This document shows positions 1 through 5,882 of a DNA stretch of 5,882 bases, in pieces. The notes beneath the pieces were generated by a model, which was not told the DNA's origin, ran no database searches, and saw only the letters and a program-made list of their open reading frames with translations. Numbering within the stretch: the first letter of the stretch is position 1; each line of letters opens with the position of its first letter. The position numbers were made by a program, and so were the translations under genes. Source of the stretch: an uncultured Clostridia bacterium (GTDB lineage: Bacteria > Bacillota_A > Clostridia > Peptostreptococcales > Anaerovoracaceae); contig CAMCER010000054.1 of assembly GCA_945873875.1 (NCBI GenBank), positions 1-5,882 on the forward strand, in the 5' to 3' direction.

Positions 1-1517
1 ACGGTCCTTCCACAGACAACGGCGAGATCGCTCTGGGCAAGAACCTTCTCATAGGCTTCATGACATGGGAAGGCTATAACTACGAGGACGCTATCGTACT
101 CAACGAGAGACTCATCATGGATGACGTCCTCACATCACTGCATATAGAAGAGTATGAACTTGAAGCCAGAGATACCAAGCTCGGCGATGAAGAGATCACC
201 AGAGACATACCTAATGTAGGTGAAGACGCACTGAAGGATCTGGATGAGGAAGGTATCATCAGGATCGGTGCTGAAGTAACTTCATCGGATATCCTGGTGG
301 GCAAGGTCACACCTAAGGGTGAGACAGAGCCTACTCCGGAAGACAACATCCTCAACGAGCTCTTCGGCGACAAAGCCAGAGAAGTGAGAGACACATCACT
401 GAGAGTGCCTCACGGCGAGACAGGTATAGTAGTCGATGTAAAGATATTCTCCAAGGAGAACAAAGACGAGCTGCCGCCGGGAGTAAATAAACTGGTTCGC
501 TGCTATGTGGCTACCAAGAGAAAGATCAGCGTCGGCGACAAGATGGCCGGACGTCACGGAAACAAGGGTGTAATCTCCAGGATACTTCCTGAAGAAGACA
601 TGCCGTTCCTGGAGAACGGACAGCCGCTGCAGGTAATGCTCAATCCTCTGGGCGTACCTTCCCGAATGAATGTGGGACAGGTACTGGAGGTGCATCTGGG
701 ACTTGCTGCAAAGAACAAGGGCTGGTACATAGCTACACCGGTATTTGACGGCGCTACAGAAAAAGATATCATCGAGCTGCTCCAGGAATGCGGTTATGAC
801 AGAAGCGGAAAGCTTACACTGAGAGACGGCAGGACCGGAGAAAAATTCGATAATCCTATCACGGTCGGATACATGTACATGCTGAAACTGCATCATCTGG
901 TAGATGATAAGATACACGCAAGAAGCACGGGTCCGTACTCACTGATAACACAGCAGCCTCTGGGTGGTAAAGCCCAGTTCGGCGGCCAGCGTTTCGGAGA
1001 GATGGAAGTGTGGGCTCTTGAGGCGTACGGCGCAGCATATACACTTCAGGAGATCCTGACAGTCAAGTCCGACGACGTAGTGGGACGTGTAAAGACATAT
1101 GAAGCTATCGTCAAGGGTGAGAACATACCTGAACCGGGAATACCGGAGTCATTCAAGGTACTCATCAAAGAACTGCAGAGTCTGGGACTTGATGTCAAGG
1201 CTTTAGCAGAAGACGATGAAGAGATAGAGATCAGAGAGCAGACCGAGGCAGATACTTTCTCCGGCATCGAGAGAATGATCGATAACCGCAGAGAGCGTGA
1301 AGACCGCCTCATGGCTGAGGCTGAGGCCGCAGAAGAAGCTGCTGCTGAAGAATCAGGATACAGCGAGGAAGAGCCGCAGGATGCGGAGTTCGAACAGGAC
1401 GAGGCTGAGATCGGCCCTGATGAAGAGGATCTGATGAATGAAGATGTTCCTGATGAGGAAGAGATCATTTCAGAGACCGCGCTGGATGAAGTTGAAGCAG
1501 AAGAAGATAATCAGTAG
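1..1517 (+). CDS. rpoB: DNA-directed RNA polymerase subunit beta, 3' part (5' end outside window)
   Basis: This is the C-terminal part of the RNA polymerase beta subunit, half of the catalytic core that makes RNA from DNA. The frame is open from base 3 ([14 protein letters not shown]), so the ATG at 60 is an internal methionine. 504 codons are visible before the TAG at 1515-1517. Family landmarks are intact: the YNYEDA acidic pair at 84-89 (E. coli E813/D814), the lysines of [12 protein letters not shown] at 540-542 and 564-566 (E. coli K1065/K1073), and the histidine of [11 protein letters not shown] at 915-917 (E. coli H1237). The insert found in E. coli between about 940 and 1040 is absent, as usual in Gram-positives. 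The conserved clamp region ends near 1205. A charged helix-like stretch follows, then a 68-residue acidic tail without lysine or arginine (1311-1514). The rifampicin region lies upstream of the window and cannot be judged. rpoC follows after 14 bases, so the two are co-transcribed. Confidence 0.99.
   Translation, partial: GPSTDNGEIALGKNLLIGFMTWEGYNYEDAIVLNERLIMDDVLTSLHIEEYELEARDTKLGDEEITRDIPNVGEDALKDLDEEGIIRIGAEVTSSDILVGKVTPKGETEPTPEDNILNELFGDKAREVRDTSLRVPHGETGIVVDVKIFSKENKDELPPGVNKLVRCYVATKRKISVGDKMAGRHGNKGVISRILPEEDMPFLENGQPLQVMLNPLGVPSRMNVGQVLEVHLGLAAKNKGWYIATPVFDGATEKDIIELLQECGYDRSGKLTLRDGRTGEKFDNPITVGYMYMLKLHHLVDDKIHARSTGPYSLITQQPLGGKAQFGGQRFGEMEVWALEAYGAAYTLQEILTVKSDDVVGRVKTYEAIVKGENIPEPGIPESFKVLIKELQSLGLDVKALAEDDEEIEIREQTEADTFSGIERMIDNRREREDRLMAEAEAAEEAAAEESGYSEEEPQDAEFEQDEAEIGPDEEDLMNEDVPDEEEIISETALDEVEAEEDNQ
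1311..1514 (+). other. Acidic low-complexity C-terminal tail of beta
   Basis: These 68 codons form the extreme C-terminus of RpoB beyond the conserved core. I count 32 Asp/Glu residues and no Lys or Arg, with many alanines early on and scattered prolines and glycines, which suggests an unstructured polyanionic segment. Just upstream (about 1250-1310) is a mixed-charge stretch, [14 protein letters not shown], likely helical. Many beta subunits in Bacillota end in short acidic tails, so the unusual point is the length. Function is unknown. Possible roles are electrostatic modulation of nucleic-acid or factor binding on the polymerase surface. Confidence 0.9.
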
Positions 1518-1523
1518 AGGAGG
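1517..1523 (+). promoter_or_regulatory. Shine-Dalgarno site of rpoC
   Basis: The box GAGGAGG overlaps the last base of the rpoB TAG stop and ends 8 bases before a TTG codon at 1532. This near-perfect match to the anti-Shine-Dalgarno sequence at ideal spacing fixes TTG 1532 as the rpoC start. No in-frame ATG lies near, and the next in-frame TTG (1562) has no Shine-Dalgarno box in front of it. The overlap with the rpoB stop suits translational coupling of beta and beta'. Confidence 0.9.
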
Positions 1524-1531
1524 CAGGACAG

Positions 1532-1570
1532 TTGAATAACAACGGTAACAACAATTATGAATTGAATAAC
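1532..1570 (+). repeat. Short direct repeat TTGAATAAC at the rpoC start
   Basis: The 9-mer TTGAATAAC occurs at 1532-1540, where its TTG is the start codon, and again in the same frame at 1562-1570, encoding L-N-N of the conserved ELNN segment. The 30-base offset keeps the frame. It could reflect a small duplication that extended the N-terminus by about 8-10 residues, or chance in an AAC-rich stretch. Confidence 0.6.
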
Positions 1571-4500
1571 CTTGAGTCACTGCAGATCGGAATGGCATCT
1601 ACTGAAAAGATACTGAGCTGGTCACATGGTGAAGTCTGCAAGCCTGAGACGATAAACTACAGGACTCTCAAGCCGGAACCGGAAGGCCTTTTCTGCGAAA
1701 AGATCTTCGGACCTACCAAGGACTGGGAGTGCAGATGCGGAAAGTACAGAAAAATCAGATACAAGGGCATCGTATGTGACAAATGCGGCGTCGAAGTCAC
1801 TAAATCCAAGGTGAGAAGAGTCAGGATGGGACATATCCAGCTGGCTGCGCCTGTTTCACACATCTGGTATTTCAAGGGCATCCCCAGCAGGATGGGTCTT
1901 GTCCTGGATATATCACCGAAGAACCTTGAAAAGGTCCTTTACTTTGCTTCATACATCGTGCTTGACCCGGGCGATTCCGGATTCCAGTACAAGCAGATAC
2001 TCGATGAGATGGAGTATAAAGAGGCTGAAGATCAGGGACTGAACTTCAGAGCTGCAATGGGAGCTGAAGCTGTAAGAGAACTTCTGGCTGCTGTTGACCT
2101 GGAAGAGATGTCCGCTGACATGAGAGAAAAACTCAAGACAGCCACAGGGCAGAAAAAGCTCAAGATCGTCAGAAGACTTGAAGTCATCGAAGCGCTGAGG
2201 ATCTCAGGCAACAGACCTGAGTGGATGATCATGGAAGTCATCCCGGTCATCCCGCCTGACATCAGACCTATGGTCCAGCTCGACGGCGGACGTTTCGCAA
2301 CATCAGACCTGAACGATCTTTACAGAAGAGTAATAAACAGAAACAACAGGCTCAAAAAGCTCCTTGAGCTGAGAGCACCTGACATAATCGTCAGAAATGA
2401 GAAGAGGATGCTGCAGGAAGCAGTTGACTCCCTCATCGACAACGGAAGAAGAGGAAGACCGGTAACAGGACCTGGAGCAAGACCGCTGAAATCACTTTCA
2501 GACTATCTGAAGGGAAAACAGGGAAGATTCAGACAGAATCTGCTTGGCAAGCGTGTCGACTACTCAGGCCGTTCAGTTATCGTAGTAGGACCGGAACTCA
2601 AGTTCTGGCAGTGCGGTCTTCCGAAGACCATGGCTCTGGAACTGTTCAAGCCTTTCATAATGAAGAAGCTGGTTGAACAGGGCGCTGCGTATAACATCAA
2701 AGGCGCCAAGAGAATGGTAGAGAAAGTGAAGCCGGAAGTATGGGATGTACTCGAGGAAGTCATTCAGGAGCATCCTGTAATGCTCAACCGTGCTCCGACA
2801 CTTCACAGACTCGGTATCCAGGCATTTGAGCCGGTGCTGGTAGAAGGTAAGGCTATAAAGCTGCACCCGCTGGTTTGTACCGCGTTCAACGCTGACTTCG
2901 ACGGCGACCAGATGGCTGTACACGTACCTCTTTCAGTAGAGGCACAGGCAGAGGCGAGATTCCTCATGCTTTCAGTCAACAACATCCTGGCACCGAAGGA
3001 CGGATCACCTATCACCACACCGACGCAGGACATGATCCTGGGAAGTTATTATCTGACTCATCCGGGCACTGAAGACAGGAGCACCGACGCAGAAAAAGGC
3101 GACGGCAAGATCTTCACAGACATCGATGAGATGATAATGGCCTACAGCAACGGTGATGTGGGACTCCACGCAAAGGTAAAAGTAAGGATGTACGCCTACG
3201 AGGGAGACCGGGGAAGACTGGTGGAATCAACAGTAGGAAGATTCCTGTTCAACCAGAAGCTGCCTCAGGATCTGGGATATGTCAACAGAGACGACGATCC
3301 GTACTCCCTTGAGATAGATTTCCTCTGCGACAAGAAAAAGCTGGGTGAGATCATCGACAGGTGCTACCGTATACACGGAAACACCGGTACAGTGCTTATG
3401 CTTGACAACATCAAGTCCATGGGATTCCATTACTCCACCAGAGGCGCTATAACCATCAGCGTTTCCGACATGGAGATACCGGAAAACAAATGGGACATCC
3501 TGGATAAGGCTGAAGAAGAAGTAAACAAATACGAAAAGGCCTACAGAAAGGGTCTCGTATCCAACCAGGAAAGATATAACAAGGTAATAGACATCTGGAC
3601 AGATGCTACTGAACATGTGGCTGACGCTCTTATGGATTCACTGGGAACACTGAACAACCTGTTCATCATGGCCCACTCCGGAGCCAGAGGAAGCCGTAAC
3701 CAGATCAAGCAGGTCGGCGGAATGAGAGGTCTCATGGCCAACGCTTCCGGTAAGACCATCGAGATCCCGATCAAGGCCAACTTCCGTGAAGGCCTCTCCG
3801 TACTGGAATACTTCGTATCCACTAACGGTGCCAGAAAGGGTCTTGCGGACACAGCTCTGAGAACAGCCGACTCAGGATATCTGACCAGAAGACTTGTAGA
3901 CGTTTCACATAACGTGATCGTAAGAGAATACGACTGCGGTACTGACGAGGGTATCCTGGTAAGGGCATTCACAGACGGAAAAGAAGTCATAGAATCCCTG
4001 AAGCTGAGGATCATAGGCAGGACAGCCGCCCAGGATATCATCGATCCGAATACAGGCGAAGTCATCGTTGAGCAGGACGAGGAGATATCCGAGGAGACTG
4101 CTGATATCATCGAAGCTGCAGGCATCGAGGAAGTAGCTATCAGATCAGTCATGACATGCCACAGCAAATACGGCGTATGCGCTAAATGCTACGGACGCAA
4201 CCTGGCGACAGGCGAGAGCGTCAACATCGGAGAGGCTGTAGGTATAACAGCTGCACAGTCCATCGGTGAGCCTGGTACACAGCTGACCATGAGAACATTC
4301 CATACAGGCGGCGTAGCCGGTTCCGATATCACATCAGGTCTTCCGAGAGTAGAAGAGCTGTTCGAGGTAAGAAAGCCTAAGGGTATCGCTGAGATATGCG
4401 AAGCAGACGGTACAGTCGTTTCCATCAAGCCACGTGACGATAACAAGACAGAAGTAGTCGTTCAGGGCGAAGAGGAAGAAAAGGTATACGTAGTTCCTTA

Positions 4501-5380
4501 CGGAGCAAGGCTCAGCGTCGAGGAAGGAGACTTCGTCGAGGCCGGTGACAACATCACCAAGGGACCTCTTGATCCTAAGGACATACTCAAATACAAGGGC
4601 GCAGAAGGCGTTTACCAGTATCTGCTGAAAGAAGTACAGAGAGTATATAAGCAGCAGGGTGTAGACATCAACGACAAACACGTTGAGGTAATCGTAAGCC
4701 AGATGCTGTCCAAGTACAAGATAGAGGATTCAGGCGACACGGATCTGTTCCCGGGCGGCCTGTACAGCAAAGTCGAGATCGACGAAGCCAATGCGAAGGC
4801 TATCGCAGAAGACGGCGAGCCTGCATACGGCAAGAACCAGCTTCTGGGTATCACCAAGGCATCCCTTGCAACAGGTTCATTCCTGTCGGCAGCGTCCTTC
4901 CAGGAGACTACCAGAGTGCTGACTGACGCGGCGATCAAGGGCAAGAACGATAAACTCCGCGGTCTTAAAGAGAACGTTATCATCGGTAAGCTCATACCTG
5001 CAGGAACAGGCATGAAGAGATACAAGAATATCGAACTTGACTACGGCATCAACAGTGCGCTCATGGAAGCCTACTATAAGCAGCTCATGGAACAGAAGGA
5101 AGCTGCAGCCATGCCTCAGGAAGAGGCGGCTGAAGAAGAGCCTGCTGAGAATGCTGAAGCGATGTCCGAAGATGTTACAGCTGAAGAGATCTCAGATCTT
5201 GAAGGCGACATCCTCTCATCACTTGAAAGCGGACTCATGTCGGATGAAGAGGCAGGATATGAAGAAGAGCCTGTTTCAGAAGAGCCGGCTGAGGAGGCAG
5301 AAGCTGTTTCAGAAGAAGCGCCTGCAGCAGATGCGGAAGCCGCACCTGAAGAGCCTGCAGAAGATGCTGAAGAAGAGTAA
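1532..5380 (+). CDS. rpoC: DNA-directed RNA polymerase subunit beta' (complete)
   Basis: This is the 1282-residue beta' subunit, which carries the catalytic magnesium site of RNA polymerase. Domains in order: zinc-binding domain with C67, C69, C82, C85 (same spacing as E. coli C70/72/85/88); clamp helices around 263-305 ([27 protein letters not shown]), where sigma binds; switch/active-site strand [18 protein letters not shown] (337-354); catalytic NADFDGDQ (453-460) with D455, D457, D459; bridge helix about 757-792; second zinc site C802, C876, C883, C886; trigger loop around M920, R921 and H924. The large E. coli trigger-loop insert is absent, as expected for Bacillota. The start is TTG, chosen by the Shine-Dalgarno box 8 bases upstream. 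It adds an Asn-rich N-terminus (MNNNGNNN) in front of the ELNN...S motif where, from memory, relatives usually begin. The last 93 residues (1190-1282) are acidic, repetitive and free of Lys/Arg. The gene lies 14 bases after rpoB, and the TAA stop is 7 bases before an rpsL promoter. Confidence 0.99.
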   Translation: MNNNGNNNYELNNLESLQIGMASTEKILSWSHGEVCKPETINYRTLKPEPEGLFCEKIFGPTKDWECRCGKYRKIRYKGIVCDKCGVEVTKSKVRRVRMGHIQLAAPVSHIWYFKGIPSRMGLVLDISPKNLEKVLYFASYIVLDPGDSGFQYKQILDEMEYKEAEDQGLNFRAAMGAEAVRELLAAVDLEEMSADMREKLKTATGQKKLKIVRRLEVIEALRISGNRPEWMIMEVIPVIPPDIRPMVQLDGGRFATSDLNDLYRRVINRNNRLKKLLELRAPDIIVRNEKRMLQEAVDSLIDNGRRGRPVTGPGARPLKSLSDYLKGKQGRFRQNLLGKRVDYSGRSVIVVGPELKFWQCGLPKTMALELFKPFIMKKLVEQGAAYNIKGAKRMVEKVKPEVWDVLEEVIQEHPVMLNRAPTLHRLGIQAFEPVLVEGKAIKLHPLVCTAFNADFDGDQMAVHVPLSVEAQAEARFLMLSVNNILAPKDGSPITTPTQDMILGSYYLTHPGTEDRSTDAEKGDGKIFTDIDEMIMAYSNGDVGLHAKVKVRMYAYEGDRGRLVESTVGRFLFNQKLPQDLGYVNRDDDPYSLEIDFLCDKKKLGEIIDRCYRIHGNTGTVLMLDNIKSMGFHYSTRGAITISVSDMEIPENKWDILDKAEEEVNKYEKAYRKGLVSNQERYNKVIDIWTDATEHVADALMDSLGTLNNLFIMAHSGARGSRNQIKQVGGMRGLMANASGKTIEIPIKANFREGLSVLEYFVSTNGARKGLADTALRTADSGYLTRRLVDVSHNVIVREYDCGTDEGILVRAFTDGKEVIESLKLRIIGRTAAQDIIDPNTGEVIVEQDEEISEETADIIEAAGIEEVAIRSVMTCHSKYGVCAKCYGRNLATGESVNIGEAVGITAAQSIGEPGTQLTMRTFHTGGVAGSDITSGLPRVEELFEVRKPKGIAEICEADGTVVSIKPRDDNKTEVVVQGEEEEKVYVVPYGARLSVEEGDFVEAGDNITKGPLDPKDILKYKGAEGVYQYLLKEVQRVYKQQGVDINDKHVEVIVSQMLSKYKIEDSGDTDLFPGGLYSKVEIDEANAKAIAEDGEPAYGKNQLLGITKASLATGSFLSAASFQETTRVLTDAAIKGKNDKLRGLKENVIIGKLIPAGTGMKRYKNIELDYGINSALMEAYYKQLMEQKEAAAMPQEEAAEEEPAENAEAMSEDVTAEEISDLEGDILSSLESGLMSDEEAGYEEEPVSEEPAEEAEAVSEEAPAADAEAAPEEPAEDAEEE
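5099..5377 (+). other. Acidic low-complexity C-terminal tail of beta'
   Basis: Residues 1190-1282 of RpoC hold 38 Asp/Glu and no Lys or Arg, and are rich in Ala and Pro, so most of the segment is probably disordered. It follows directly after the conserved end of the core (the [18 protein letters not shown] region and a short helix ending EQKE). One stretch is different: residues 1216-1240 (5177-5251) have hydrophobic residues at I1220, L1223, I1227, L1228, L1231 and L1235, fitting one amphipathic helix inside the acidic tail. The tail's role is unknown. Confidence 0.9.
5135..5371 (+). repeat. Three 24-base imperfect repeats encoding EEPAE[N/E/D]AE
   Basis: The units are at 5135-5158, 5279-5302 and 5348-5371, all in the rpoC frame, encoding [16 protein letters not shown] and EEPAEDAE. 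Units 1 and 3 differ at only 3 of 24 bases. Related fragments lie between them, including two copies of CTGTTTCAGAAGA (5271-5283 and 5305-5317). This pattern suits a tail that grew by local duplication or slippage, although the strong Glu/Ala/Pro bias also raises DNA similarity by itself. Confidence 0.75.
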
Positions 5381-5386
5381 AATCAA

Positions 5387-5416
5387 TTGACATCGCAGAT
5401 GAAGCTGTGATAGAAT
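5387..5416 (+). promoter_or_regulatory. Housekeeping sigma (sigmaA-type) promoter for rpsL
   Basis: A perfect -35 box TTGACA (5387-5392) is followed, after 18 bases, by a -10 box TAGAAT (5411-5416, five of six to consensus). A TG sits one base upstream of the -10 (5408-5409), so it is also an extended -10 promoter. Transcription would start around 5422-5425, giving a leader of about 114 nucleotides before the rpsL ATG. The -35 box begins 7 bases after the rpoC stop. It would let ribosomal protein genes downstream be expressed independently of rpoBC. Confidence 0.85.
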
Positions 5417-5427
5417 ATCATTCGGCA

Positions 5428-5471
5428 TTCAGCCATTGGGAGGCCCTCAAAAAGCCCCTCAATGGCTTGAA
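5428..5471 (+). promoter_or_regulatory. rpsL leader stem-loop 1 (long hairpin)
   Basis: AGCCATTG (5431-5438) is the exact reverse complement of CAATGGCT (5460-5467). The stem extends outward by TTC/GAA (5428-5430 with 5469-5471, one bulged T at 5468). It extends inward by a G-T wobble, a G-C pair, one A/C mismatch and GGC/GCC (5442-5444 with 5454-5456). That is about 16 pairs closing a 9-base loop, CCTCAAAAA (5445-5453). No T-run follows, so it is not an ordinary intrinsic terminator. It is more likely a 5' leader structure. Confidence 0.75.
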
Positions 5472-5517
5472 ATAACTAAGGGAGAGCCGTTTTTCGGCCA
5501 TCCCGGAAATTTTGAGG
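5445..5517 (+). other. Predicted pseudoknot linking the stem-loop 1 loop to the rpsL Shine-Dalgarno region
   Basis: Eight of the nine loop bases of stem-loop 1 (CCTCAAAA, 5445-5452) are the exact reverse complement of TTTTGAGG at 5510-5517, only two bases before the Shine-Dalgarno box. As RNA this would form a pseudoknot enclosing stem-loop 2. It could crowd the ribosome binding site, so translation of rpsL could depend on whether it forms. This is inferred from base pairing alone. No known leader family was recognised. Confidence 0.45.
5480..5504 (+). promoter_or_regulatory. rpsL leader stem-loop 2
   Basis: GGGA (5480-5483) pairs with TCCC (5501-5504), and GCCG (5486-5489) pairs with CGGC (5495-5498). 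A symmetric GA/CA internal loop separates the two stems, and a five-T loop (5490-5494) caps the hairpin. The bases after it are GGAAATTTT, so the T-run is short and offset, and terminator activity would be weak at best. The hairpin sits between stem-loop 1 and the ribosome binding site. Confidence 0.6.
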
Positions 5518-5519
5518 AA

Positions 5520-5525
5520 AGGAGG
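5520..5525 (+). promoter_or_regulatory. Shine-Dalgarno site of rpsL
   Basis: AGGAGG, within AAAGGAGG, ends 11 bases before the ATG at 5537. The spacing is slightly long but the box is full consensus, and the intervening bases are AT-rich and open. A second GAGG at 5514-5517 is too distant to act as the main site and is the partner in the predicted pseudoknot. Confidence 0.85.
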
Positions 5526-5536
5526 ACATATATTTA

Positions 5537-5882
5537 ATGCCTACCATTAATCAGTTAGTACGTCAGGGCAGAACTTCAAGTGAGAAGAAGTCTACAGCAC
5601 CTGCACTTGGTAAGGGAATGAACTCTATCAAGAGAGTGCCTACAGACATCAATTCACCGCAGAAACGTGGCGTTTGCACTTCAGTTAAGACTGTAACTCC
5701 AAAGAAGCCTAATTCAGCGCTCAGAAAAGTTGCCAGAGTACGTCTTACTAACGGTATCGAAGTAACAGCATACATTCCTGGTATTGGACACAATCTTCAG
5801 GAACACAGTGTTGTTCTGATCAGAGGCGGAAGAGTTAAAGACCTTCCAGGTGTAAGATATCACATCGTTAGAGGAACTCTAG
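5537..5882 (+). CDS. rpsL: 30S ribosomal protein S12, 5' part (3' end outside window)
   Basis: S12 sits at the decoding centre of the small ribosomal subunit and helps check codon-anticodon pairing. 115 complete codons are visible, starting [12 protein letters not shown], with the last base of the window beginning codon 116. The strongly conserved core is present: [38 protein letters not shown] and [13 protein letters not shown]. The N-terminal region has the longer form (about residues 25-39, GKGMNSIKR...) typical of Bacillus and other Gram-positives and shorter in E. coli. K56 and K101, where streptomycin-resistance changes occur in B. subtilis, are both lysine here, and D102, the residue modified to methylthio-aspartate in E. 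coli, is present. Nothing suggests streptomycin resistance. It has its own promoter and a structured leader upstream. By gene order, rpsG, fusA and tuf would be expected next, but they are not in the window. Confidence 0.98.
   Translation, partial: MPTINQLVRQGRTSSEKKSTAPALGKGMNSIKRVPTDINSPQKRGVCTSVKTVTPKKPNSALRKVARVRLTNGIEVTAYIPGIGHNLQEHSVVLIRGGRVKDLPGVRYHIVRGTL

Noticed and set aside
60..62. ATG at 60 as the start of a gene
   Set aside because: The frame is open upstream to the window edge with conserved beta sequence ([19 protein letters not shown]), so this is an internal methionine.
1046..1468. A serine-rich minus-strand reading frame of 140 residues
   Set aside because: It is the antisense of the acidic rpoB end (GAA/GAG read backwards give TTC/CTC and, shifted, Ser codons). 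There is no promoter, ribosome site or protein family likeness.
3541..4167. A 208-residue minus-strand reading frame inside rpoC
   Set aside because: It lies fully antisense to the conserved bridge-helix region of rpoC, where codon constraint explains the lack of stops. The translation shows no recognisable domain.
5037..5390. A 117-residue very basic + strand reading frame overlapping the end of rpoC
   Set aside because: It is the shifted reading of the GAA/GAG/GCT-rich acidic tail, which turns Glu codons into Lys/Arg codons. It has no Shine-Dalgarno box of note, and rpoC clearly owns the region.
5423..5494. CGGC (5423-5426) pairing with GCCG (5486-5489) just before TTTTT, as a terminator enclosing stem-loop 1
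   Set aside because: Only four pairs would close a large internal loop, and the 5' strand lies right at the predicted transcription start, so it may not be in the RNA.
5480..5513. Stem-loop 2 plus TTTT as an intrinsic terminator of rpoC
   Set aside because: The four-T run starts five bases after the stem and the stem has an internal loop, so it lacks the usual tight GC stem plus immediate T-run. A role as a weak attenuator cannot be excluded.
5537..5882. S12 N-terminal segment (residues 25-39) as a novel insertion
   Set aside because: The longer N-terminal form is normal in Bacillus and other Gram-positives, and residue numbering (K56, K101) matches B. subtilis S12.

Overview
The window is ordinary core-genome DNA from a Gram-positive anaerobe-type bacterium, probably class Clostridia. 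It holds the 3' part of rpoB, the whole of rpoC and the 5' part of rpsL, all on the + strand, in the conserved rpoB-rpoC-rpsL order of the str region. Evidence for Bacillota/Clostridia: both large RNA polymerase subunits lack the big lineage inserts of gamma-proteobacteria, S12 has the long Bacillus-type N-terminal region, Shine-Dalgarno sites are strong AGGAGG boxes, rpoC uses a TTG start, and arginine is mostly AGA/AGG. The beta' sequence resembles C. difficile-like polymerases, but base composition is near 50% GC by eye, so a Clostridia family such as Anaerovoracaceae or a related gut lineage is a guess and not a call.

Layout. Positions 1-1517 hold the last 504 codons of rpoB. A 14-base gap contains the rpoC Shine-Dalgarno box. 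rpoC runs from 1532 to 5380 (1282 residues, complete). A 156-base gap (5381-5536) contains a near-consensus housekeeping promoter, two RNA stem-loops and the rpsL ribosome binding site. rpsL starts at 5537 and runs off the window after 115 codons. No mobile element, CRISPR, tRNA or rRNA is visible. All other long reading frames are shadows of these three genes.

How the parts work together. RpoB and RpoC form the two halves of the RNA polymerase catalytic core and are translated from one message with tight spacing. rpsL (ribosomal protein S12) can be reached by readthrough, because no convincing intrinsic terminator follows rpoC. It also has its own strong promoter 7 bases after the rpoC stop, which gives a leader of about 114 nucleotides.

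The most interesting parts are not the genes themselves. First, the rpsL leader can fold into a long stem-loop whose apical loop is perfectly complementary over 8 bases to the sequence just before the rpsL Shine-Dalgarno box, a possible translational control pseudoknot. Second, both beta and beta' end in long, strongly acidic, lysine/arginine-free tails (68 and 93 residues). The beta' tail carries three copies of an EEPAE-type repeat and one embedded amphipathic segment.
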